8,597 nt of DNA from NCBI GenBank assembly GCA_012516015.1, contig JAAYXG010000613.1, forward strand, positions 1 to 8,597, in the 5' to 3' direction. The notes under the pieces are model-generated. The model saw only the letters and a program-made list of their open reading frames with translations. It ran no database searches and had not been told where the DNA came from. Shown here piece after piece: positions 1-5,640 of this stretch. The stretch's first letter is position 1; every line of letters starts with the position of its first letter. Origin of the DNA: Lysobacteraceae bacterium (GTDB taxonomy: Bacteria; Pseudomonadota; Gammaproteobacteria; Steroidobacterales; Steroidobacteraceae). The translations under genes were made by a program, and so were the position numbers.

Positions 1-263
1 CAATCGACGAACTCGATACCGAGCTTGAAGGTCGCGTTCGTGGACCGAACGAAGTCGTCTTCGTTCAAATCGAGCAATCGGTTGAAGTACAGAATGTGCG
101 GGATGGTCGACTCGCCGACCCCGACGGTCCCGATCGCTTCGGACTCGATCAGGCGAATCTTGATCTCGGGCGCGGCGAGGAGGCGCGCCATCGCCGCGGC
201 GGCCATCCATCCGGCCGTGCCGCCGCCGACGATCACGATGTTGCGAATTCTGAGGTCCTGCAT
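1..263 (-). CDS. Flavin-dependent tryptophan halogenase family protein (N-terminal fragment, runs off left edge)
   Basis: Reading from the ATG at 261-263 towards the left edge gives 87 open codons, cut by the window boundary. The translation starts [18 protein letters not shown], with the FAD-binding GxGxxG loop at residues 13-18 followed by W19-M20. It continues to the GVGE(S)TIP motif (residues 48-55) and TFKLGIEF (residues 78-85). K80 in that stretch matches the catalytic lysine (Lys79 of PrnA/RebH) that forms the halogenating species from hypohalous acid. Over the first 40 bases it matches 36 of 40 positions with 1541-1580 of the upstream neighbour, so it is a tandem paralogue. It starts 28 bases after the stop of that gene, with only a weak GGAAC purine stretch ahead of the ATG. 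The fragment looks functional, but the WxWxIP motif, the catalytic glutamate and the C-terminus lie outside the window. Confidence 0.93.
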   Translation of the reverse strand, partial: MQDLRIRNIVIVGGGTAGWMAAAAMARLLAAPEIKIRLIESEAIGTVGVGESTIPHILYFNRLLDLNEDDFVRSTNATFKLGIEFVD

Positions 264-291
264 GGTCGTGACCGTTCCGCGCGTCGTCGTC

Positions 292-1800
292 TCAAGAGAT
301 GTCCGAGGGGCAGTACCGTTGAATGAACTCGATGTGCGAGGGCATCGAGTGGGCGGCTCTGGCGATGCCGTCGCGTATGGAATCGAGGCTGCGGCGCACC
401 TCGTCGTGGGGTAGCATCGCCACGATAGGATCGCAGTGCTTCGGCATGATGCCTTGATTGAGCAAGACCGCGACCCAGCTCGGTGTCGTGAACAACTCTT
501 CCTGGTAGCGGAAGATGCGGCCAGCTTCGCGAAACAGCGCGATCTTGTAGCGCAGCGTGTCCGGAATCTCCATCGTCCGGCAATAGTTCCAGAACGGCGT
601 GTCGTCGCGTTCGGTCGCGCAATAGTGCAGGACGATGAAATCGCGCACTTGCTCGAACTCGAGCGTCATGTGACGGTTGTATTCGTTGCGGATGATCTCC
701 GATAGCTCGGCGTTCGGAAAAAGGGAGATCAAGCGGCTGATCCCTTCCTGGATCAGATAAATGGACGTCGATTCGAGCGGCTCGAGAAAGCCGCCCGACA
801 AGCCGATCGCGACACAATTCTTCTCCCAGAACAGCTCGCGTCGTCCCGTCGTGAAACGAATCAGGCGCGGCGAGCCGAGTGCCTCGCCATCGAGGTTCGC
901 AAGCAGGATGGCGGCCGCTTCGTCATCGCTCATGAACTCGCTGCAGTAGATGTGCCCGTTGCCCGTGCGGCGCTGCGTGGGGATGCGCCATTGCCAACCG
1001 GCCGTTCGCGCGGTCGAGCGTGTGTAAGGTGTAAGGGGGCCTGCATGCTTGCATCCAACCGCCTGCGCGCGATTGCATGGCAGCCAGTGACTCCAGTCCA
1101 CGTACTTGACGCCCAGCGTTTTCTCGATCAACAACGCTCTGAAGCCGGTGCAGTCGATGAAAAAATCGCCGTTGACGATCCTGCCGTCGGTCAGACGCAG
1201 TGCGGTGATGTTTCCGCTCTCCGGCGCTTGCGAGATCGACTCGATCTTTCCTTCGACGCGCTTGACCCCGCGCACTTCCGCGTAGGTGCGCAGGAATCGT
1301 GCGTACAGGCTCGCATCGAAATGGTACGCATAGCGGATATACGAGAACACAGAGCGTGTATCGGCCACCGGCAAGGCGAACTTGTTCAGCGCCGCGGCGA
1401 CGGCACAGAGGCTGTACTGCTGAATGGGGTGTTCGTTTCCGCCTGCGAGAGCGTGCAGCCAGTACTGATGAAAATCGATCCCGTTCATGTCGACGCCATG
1501 AACGCTGAAGGGATGGATGTAGCGGTTGCCGACTCGTCCCCAGTCGATGAACTCGATCCCGAGCTTGAAGGTCGCGTGCGTCGCCTTCATGAACTCGGCT
1601 TCGTTCAATCCCAGGATGCGATTGAAATAGAGAATATCCGGGATCGTCGCCTCGCCGACCCCGACCGTGCCGATTTCCTCGGATTCGACGAGCGTGACCG
1701 ATACGTCTTTCGGATTCAGAAGACTCGACAGCGCAGCCGCGGTCATCCAACCGGCAGTGCCCCCGCCCGCGATGACGATACTTCTCAGCAGCGGTTGCAT
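292..1800 (-). CDS. Flavin-dependent tryptophan halogenase family protein, apparently active
   Basis: A 502-residue protein, a usual length for FAD-dependent tryptophan/indole halogenases, which use FADH2, O2 and halide to halogenate aromatic rings in the cytoplasm. The hallmarks are present in order: GGGTAGWM (residues 12-19, FAD binding), GVGEATIP (47-54, the strap joining the FAD and substrate sites), TFKLGIEF with K79 (catalytic lysine), FIDCTGF (214-220), WQWRIP (269-274, the family WxWxIP signature) and FLEPLESTS (338-346) with E343 as the catalytic glutamate. The last residue of the LESTG-type motif is Ser rather than Gly. The ATG at 1798-1800 lies 4 bases after the previous stop, with AGGT about 10 bases ahead, so translational coupling is likely. 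Motif spacing is identical to that of the gene at 3296-4828. Substrate and regiochemistry cannot be read from the sequence; indole-type or other imported aromatics are plausible. Confidence 0.95.
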   Translation of the reverse strand: MQPLLRSIVIAGGGTAGWMTAAALSSLLNPKDVSVTLVESEEIGTVGVGEATIPDILYFNRILGLNEAEFMKATHATFKLGIEFIDWGRVGNRYIHPFSVHGVDMNGIDFHQYWLHALAGGNEHPIQQYSLCAVAAALNKFALPVADTRSVFSYIRYAYHFDASLYARFLRTYAEVRGVKRVEGKIESISQAPESGNITALRLTDGRIVNGDFFIDCTGFRALLIEKTLGVKYVDWSHWLPCNRAQAVGCKHAGPLTPYTRSTARTAGWQWRIPTQRRTGNGHIYCSEFMSDDEAAAILLANLDGEALGSPRLIRFTTGRRELFWEKNCVAIGLSGGFLEPLESTSIYLIQEGISRLISLFPNAELSEIIRNEYNRHMTLEFEQVRDFIVLHYCATERDDTPFWNYCRTMEIPDTLRYKIALFREAGRIFRYQEELFTTPSWVAVLLNQGIMPKHCDPIVAMLPHDEVRRSLDSIRDGIARAAHSMPSHIEFIQRYCPSDIS

Positions 1801-1804
1801 CGTG

Positions 1805-3286
1805 TCAGGACCTGTTCTGTGCGAGGTAACCGAGCAAGCGTGCCATGTAGTCGTGATGTGACGGCATTTGCTTCACCAGGTTCTCGATGTTGCGTTTCAT
1901 GTTCGCGAGAGAGTTGCGCAGCTCGGCTTCGGGCGCCCGGTCGGCAACTCGGTCGTGCCGTGACGGTCGCCGGCCCATTCCGTAGTGCAGGATCGTCCAA
2001 TCCTCCTGATTGAAGGGCTCGAGATCGAAGGTGACGAGCACGCCGCGATGATCGAATTGAACGAGCTTCTGCGTGAGCTTCTCGTGTACGGCTTCCTCGC
2101 GCGCCGCGCGCCAGTAGGGCGTATCGGCGAACGGCGGCGTTTCGAACAACGCGCGATTGAAGATCGCGGCGTGCACATAGTCTTCGCTGCTTTGCCGGTT
2201 GAATTCGCGGCCTTCGAAGTCCATCTGCGTCGAGAACGGAATCAAGGACAAGAGCCGCTCGATGTCGCGGTGGAGCAGCAGCATCGGCGCGTGGGTCACG
2301 GGTTCGATGACCCATGCCGAGTGGCCGATCCCGACACAATTGCCGACCCAAGCCGCAGCTCGCGAGCCGATCGTGGCTTCTGCCGATCGTTGCGGCGCCT
2401 CGCCGTGAGCTCTGAGCGCATCGGTTTGCGACTCGGGTGCAAACACCGTGAGGCGCGCGGTGCCTCGCTGCAGCGGCGTCTCTGCTTGCCAACCGAACTC
2501 GGCGCCCGTCAGCGTGCGATGAGGCGCGCCCAAGCGATCGGTCGCTCGATGATTGCTCGCGGCGCAGAGTCGTCTGTTCCCCGCGAACGTATCGCAGAGA
2601 TGCGAGAGCAGGCGCGCTTGCGTGCCTGTGCAGTCGACGTAGAGGTCTGCCGTGTGCAGCCGGCCGTCGGAAAGACGCAAAGCGGCGATTCCTCTCTCGT
2701 CGCGCTCGACGCCTTCGAGATGTCCCTCGATGCGCTGCACGCGCCGCATGTGCGGAGAAGCGGCGAAGGCTTCCCGGTACGAGAACGGATCGAATTGATA
2801 GGCATATTCGGCCCGAGAGAGGATCGGAGGGCCGTCCTGCAGCGGATGCGCGAACACGCCGCGGTTGGCCGCCGCCGCCGATACCAAGTAAGGCTCGAGC
2901 TCATCGACGCCGAAGCGCTTCAGATAATGATGAAAGAGGACGCCGCCCACGATCGGAAACGGCAAGTGAAAGCACTGGATCCAGGATTTATGCTCGCCGC
3001 CCCAGTGCACGAACTTCGTTCCCCAGGAGAACGCCGTGTTCGTGCTCAAGAGCAGCTCGGGCTCGGACACGCCGGCCTCGAGGTTGAACGTGTAAGCGCT
3101 CGGCGCGGTCAAGCTCCCATAGAACACATCCGAATCGGGGGAGGACGGGGCGTCGATCCAGGCGATCTGAAACGACGGCGGTAGCTGGGATGCGAGCGTT
3201 GCGGTCGTCAAGTGGCCAGCAAGGCCTCCGCCGCATACCGCGATTCGTTCGACCGGCGGGCCCGCCGTATTCATCTGTTCGTTCAC
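1805..3286 (-). CDS. Degenerate tryptophan-halogenase homologue lacking catalytic residues (pseudo-halogenase flavoprotein)
   Basis: A 493-residue intact frame, collinear with its two flanking halogenases but much diverged. Kept: the FAD-binding loop GGGLAG (19-24), YVDCTG (216-221), the VGIGHSAWVIEP stretch (318-329) that aligns with [12 protein letters not shown] of the neighbours, and the C-terminal helical region including MPSH (474-477). Lost: GVGEATIP is replaced by unrelated sequence around residues 50-62; the catalytic lysine position is S87 (AFSWGTKF against TFKLGIEF); WQWRIP is GWQAETP (265-271); and the catalytic glutamate position is T331 (IEPVTHAP against LEPLESTS). It therefore probably binds flavin but should not halogenate by the known mechanism. 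No frameshift or internal stop is present, so it appears to be under selection. The start is GTG at 3284-3286, or ATG at 3272-3274; neither has a good Shine-Dalgarno sequence, and the 9-base gap suggests coupling. Automated annotation would probably call it tryptophan 7-halogenase, which is misleading. Confidence 0.85.
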   Translation of the reverse strand: MNEQMNTAGPPVERIAVCGGGLAGHLTTATLASQLPPSFQIAWIDAPSSPDSDVFYGSLTAPSAYTFNLEAGVSEPELLLSTNTAFSWGTKFVHWGGEHKSWIQCFHLPFPIVGGVLFHHYLKRFGVDELEPYLVSAAAANRGVFAHPLQDGPPILSRAEYAYQFDPFSYREAFAASPHMRRVQRIEGHLEGVERDERGIAALRLSDGRLHTADLYVDCTGTQARLLSHLCDTFAGNRRLCAASNHRATDRLGAPHRTLTGAEFGWQAETPLQRGTARLTVFAPESQTDALRAHGEAPQRSAEATIGSRAAAWVGNCVGIGHSAWVIEPVTHAPMLLLHRDIERLLSLIPFSTQMDFEGREFNRQSSEDYVHAAIFNRALFETPPFADTPYWRAAREEAVHEKLTQKLVQFDHRGVLVTFDLEPFNQEDWTILHYGMGRRPSRHDRVADRAPEAELRNSLANMKRNIENLVKQMPSHHDYMARLLGYLAQNRS

Positions 3287-3295
3287 GACAACAAT

Positions 3296-4828
3296 CTACG
3301 CACCACCGGCGACGAGAGGCGCGGTGCCCGACGCCGCACCGATTTGGCTGAGGAACGTGCGGTGATCGGGTGTCTTTCGTACCGCGGCACGCACCTCGTT
3401 GCGAATATCAGCCGCATTCTTCACGAGCATCTGCTCCGGCGCCGCATCGGCGCGCCGATCGTAGCCTCGTGGAAATAGATTCTGGCCGAGCAGCACGGAA
3501 ATCCAACTCGGCGGGAGGAATACGCCGAATTCGTACTTGATGATGAGCCCGCGTGTCATCCACGCGGCGATCTTCTCCTGGAGGCTGTCCGGAAGCTTCA
3601 TGTTCTGATAGTGCAGCCACATCTCGCCGTCGTCTCTCTGGTTTGCGACGTAGTGGAGCAGTATGAAGTCGCGAACCCGTTCGAAATTGAGTCCCATGCG
3701 ACGGTTGTACTCGTCGATGTCTGCAGGGTGAAACTCTTTGGTCGGGAAGAGCTGGATGAGCTCGGTGATCCCCTCCTGAATGAGGTGTATGGAGGTGGAT
3801 TCGAGCGGTTCGAGAAATCCGCCGGACAGGCCGATCGCGACCACGTTCTTGTACCAGAAGTAGCGGCGGCGACCTGTCTTGAACCTGAGCTGTTTCGGCG
3901 TCGTGAGCGGTGGGCCCTCGAGATTGCTGAGCAGCACCTCGGCGACTTCGTCATCTGAAACGAAGTCGTTGCAGTAAACGAAGCCGTTGCCGACGCGGTG
4001 CTGCAGCGGAATGCGCCACTGCCAGCCGGACTTTCGCGCGGTCGCACGCGTGAAGGGGGTGAGGGGGCCGCGTCCTTCGCACGCGACGGCCATCGCGCTA
4101 TTGGAGGGCAGCCAGCAGCTCCAATCCTCGTAGCCCGCCTTCAACGCCTGTTCGATGAGGACTCCGCGAAAGCCCGAGCAGTCCACGAATAGATCCGCTC
4201 GCACCACCTCGCCGCGATCGAGCTTCACGGACTCGACGAAGCCGGTCTCGGGGTGAAGGGTCGTTTCGACGACCTTTCCTTCCGTGCGAACGACGCCGTT
4301 GCGCTCCGAGTATGCGCGCAGGAATCGCGCATAGCGTCCCGCGTCGAGCTGATATGCGTAGCGAAACGTCGATTCGATCTTAGAGTAGTCGGTGTCGGGG
4401 AACTTGAACCGCGTCGATTCGGCAAGCATGACCGGCAAGGAATATTCGTCCAGTCTGCTCGTGTCGCCGAGCGCGCGCAGCCTCAGCCAGAAATGATAGA
4501 AGGGGACGCCGTTGACGTTCGGACCGAAGTCCCCGAAGGGATGGAGGTAGCGGTCCCCGATTCGGCCCCAATTGCAGAATTCGATGCCCAGTTTGAAGGT
4601 CGCCTCCGTTTCCTTCATCAGGGTCGCTTCGTCGATATTCAGCGTGTTGTTGAAGCTCCGGATATGCGGCAGCGTGGCCTCGCCGACACCGACGGTGCCG
4701 ATCTCTTCGGATTCGATCAGCCGTATCGACAGCGGTAAACCGTGGAACTTGTGCGACAGCGCGGCTGCGGTCATCCACCCAGCCGTGCCGCCGCCGAGGA
4801 TGCACACGCTTTCGATTTCTTTTCGCAC
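3296..4828 (-). CDS. Flavin-dependent tryptophan halogenase family protein, apparently active
   Basis: A 510-residue halogenase, first of the four-gene run. Motifs in order: GGGTAGWM (12-19), GVGEATLP (47-54), TFKLGIEF with catalytic K79, LFVDCSGF (213-220), WQWRIP (269-274) and FLEPLESTS (338-346) with catalytic E343. Residues 331-347 ([17 protein letters not shown]) are identical to the paralogue at 292-1800. The start is GTG at 4826-4828. An in-frame TAA lies three codons upstream (4835-4837), and the first internal methionine is residue 19 inside the FAD loop, so GTG is the only sensible start. A small hairpin sits 12 bases ahead of it and the Shine-Dalgarno sequence is weak (GGGAT). The C-terminus carries a short Ala/Gly-rich tail (residues 498-510) absent from the others. 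It needs reduced FAD from a reductase not encoded here. The substrate is unknown. Confidence 0.95.
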   Translation of the reverse strand: MRKEIESVCILGGGTAGWMTAAALSHKFHGLPLSIRLIESEEIGTVGVGEATLPHIRSFNNTLNIDEATLMKETEATFKLGIEFCNWGRIGDRYLHPFGDFGPNVNGVPFYHFWLRLRALGDTSRLDEYSLPVMLAESTRFKFPDTDYSKIESTFRYAYQLDAGRYARFLRAYSERNGVVRTEGKVVETTLHPETGFVESVKLDRGEVVRADLFVDCSGFRGVLIEQALKAGYEDWSCWLPSNSAMAVACEGRGPLTPFTRATARKSGWQWRIPLQHRVGNGFVYCNDFVSDDEVAEVLLSNLEGPPLTTPKQLRFKTGRRRYFWYKNVVAIGLSGGFLEPLESTSIHLIQEGITELIQLFPTKEFHPADIDEYNRRMGLNFERVRDFILLHYVANQRDDGEMWLHYQNMKLPDSLQEKIAAWMTRGLIIKYEFGVFLPPSWISVLLGQNLFPRGYDRRADAAPEQMLVKNAADIRNEVRAAVRKTPDHRTFLSQIGAASGTAPLVAGGA

Positions 4829-4840
4829 GTAGACTTATCC

Positions 4841-4860
4841 CGAGGGCTCAACGTCCCTCG
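4841..4860 (-). promoter_or_regulatory. Small inverted repeat just upstream of the first halogenase start
   Basis: CGAGGG and CCCTCG form a perfect 6-bp stem around an 8-base loop, ending 12 bases before the GTG start at 4828. In the transcript the 3' arm directly abuts the purine stretch GGATAAG that would be the only ribosome-binding candidate. It could be a translational control hairpin or a regulator half-site pair, or it could be chance in GC-rich DNA. No promoter elements were recognised with confidence in the surrounding spacer. Confidence 0.3.
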
Positions 4861-4927
4861 ATTTCAGCAGAGCGAGCTCGGTGAGGATACGCGATCACTC
4901 GCTCGCGCGGAACGACGCGCGATTGGA

Positions 4928-4954
4928 GCGCGCGACGAGCGCGCGCTCGCGCGC
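4928..4954 (-). other. GC-rich hairpin immediately after the lipoprotein stop
   Basis: Arms GCGCGCGA (4928-4935) and TCGCGCGC (4947-4954) form a perfect 8-bp stem around an 11-base loop. The overlapping segment 4936-4949 is itself a perfect 14-base palindrome, so alternative foldings exist. The structure begins one base after the lipoprotein TAA (4956-4958). On the minus strand no T-run follows, so it is not a classical intrinsic terminator. It may act as a 3' mRNA-stabilising or processing structure separating lipoprotein and halogenase expression. The spacer 4829-4955 otherwise holds CGCG-rich low-complexity sequence and no gene. Confidence 0.5.
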
Positions 4955-4955
4955 G

Positions 4956-5564
4956 TTATTTGTTCATTTTGCCGCGAATTTCGTCGGCAACGACTTGTGC
5001 GCCGAAAATCTCAGGCGCTTTCGCGAGCCCTGGGAACGAGGCTTCATCGCCTTTACCCATCTGGATCACGAGAACGGTCTGCGGCACGGTCGGAGGAGTC
5101 CAGCGCTCCAGTACTTGATAAGGCACGTCGCCGCCGCCGAAGCCGCCCGTGCTCGGGCCACCGCGCGTCATGGCGTCAGACGCGCCGGGCGTTGGAGTCG
5201 ATCCCGCCCCACCCGCGCCAGTCCCGGCGGACTCACCGCCCACGAATCCGCCGCCCGTACGGGCCTTGAGATCGTCCTGCTCGAGCAGCTGAACGTTCTG
5301 CGTCGTCGTTTCGATCACCGCGAACCATTCCTGGCCCGACTCGAGCGTGAGCTCGGCCGCTCGCAGCATCGCAAACTCCGCAACCTGCGCGCGCGACATG
5401 CCTCTCGCACCCGTATAAGCGACCGTATAGCGTCCGTCGTCTCTCGGCGCGGTGACATAGCCCGAGCTATTGAGATCGGCAGCGGCCTGATAGGACGGAG
5501 CGGGTGCCGACGCACACGCTGCCATGAGGACGGCCGCTGTCGCATACAAGAGGTGTTGTTTCAT
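4956..5564 (-). CDS. Small outer-envelope lipoprotein, CC0125/CC1285-like
   Basis: A predicted 202-residue lipoprotein. From the ATG at 5562-5564 it begins MKQHLLYATAAVLMAAC: a basic start, a hydrophobic segment and a lipobox-type MAAC with C17 as the lipidated residue. The in-frame extension upstream (to 5621) would bury this signal and run through a terminator, so it is rejected; an ATG at 5582 is a less likely alternative. AGGT lies 5 bases before the chosen ATG. Residues 46-84 (YTVAYTGARGMSRAQVAEF, then LRAAELTLESGQEWFAVI) resemble the core I remember for CC0125/CC1285-family lipoproteins of Caulobacter, whose function is unknown. Residues 104-145 are Gly/Ser/Thr-rich and probably disordered. 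The C-terminal part (148-202) has a short hydrophobic strand TVLVIQMGKG. It lies between receptor and halogenases, suggesting an envelope accessory role; this is inferred from context only. Confidence 0.82.
   Translation of the reverse strand: MKQHLLYATAAVLMAACASAPAPSYQAAADLNSSGYVTAPRDDGRYTVAYTGARGMSRAQVAEFAMLRAAELTLESGQEWFAVIETTTQNVQLLEQDDLKARTGGGFVGGESAGTGAGGAGSTPTPGASDAMTRGGPSTGGFGGGDVPYQVLERWTPPTVPQTVLVIQMGKGDEASFPGLAKAPEIFGAQVVADEIRGKMNK
5130..5255 (-). repeat. Gly/Ser/Thr-rich low-complexity tract within the lipoprotein
   Basis: This encodes residues 104-145 of the lipoprotein, dominated by Gly with Ser, Thr, Ala and Pro and several GG pairs. There is no strict repeat unit. It probably forms a flexible linker between the conserved N-terminal core and the C-terminal segment. 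Confidence 0.6.
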
Positions 5565-5585
5565 AAATGACCTGCACTTCATTCG

Positions 5586-5613
5586 AAAAGGGCGGAGACG
5601 AATGTCTCCGCCC
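5586..5613 (-). terminator. Intrinsic terminator after the TonB-dependent receptor
   Basis: A perfect 10-bp GC-rich stem, GGGCGGAGAC / GTCTCCGCCC (5604-5613 and 5590-5599), closes a 4-base loop. On the minus strand it is followed at once by TTTT (5586-5589) and then CGAAT. It lies 27 bases beyond the receptor stop codon (5641-5643). Stem strength, tight loop and position make this a convincing Rho-independent terminator, although the T-run is short, so some readthrough into the lipoprotein is possible. The lipoprotein ATG is only 21 bases past the T-run. Confidence 0.85.
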
Positions 5614-5640
5614 ACTCCCATTTCGAACCCTGGGACTTCC

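Noticed and set aside
952..2013. 353-codon plus-strand open frame spanning the junction of two halogenase genes
   Set aside because: It crosses a real gene boundary on the opposite strand, has an unnatural composition and no domain signature.
1985..3184. 399-codon plus-strand open frame antisense to the pseudo-halogenase
   Set aside because: Same explanation: Arg-rich, low-information translation opposite a clear homologue. There is no sign that the degenerate gene is really coded on the other strand.
1805..3286. Possibility that the degenerate halogenase is a sequencing-error or frameshifted pseudogene
   Set aside because: The frame is continuous from start to stop, homology to the neighbours holds from the N-terminal FAD loop to the C-terminal helices, and the changes are substitutions at specific motifs rather than a shifted stretch.
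4928..4970. GC hairpin followed by T-rich sequence as a plus-strand intrinsic terminator
   Set aside because: On the plus strand the stem is followed by TTATTTGTTCATTTT, but no plus-strand gene ends there and the T-rich bases are the Lys/Asn-rich C-terminal codons of the lipoprotein.
5565..5621. N-terminal 19-residue extension of the lipoprotein
   Set aside because: It would place an Arg-rich stretch before the lipoprotein signal and be translated through the receptor terminator hairpin. The ATG at 5564 has AGGT at good spacing and gives a normal signal peptide.
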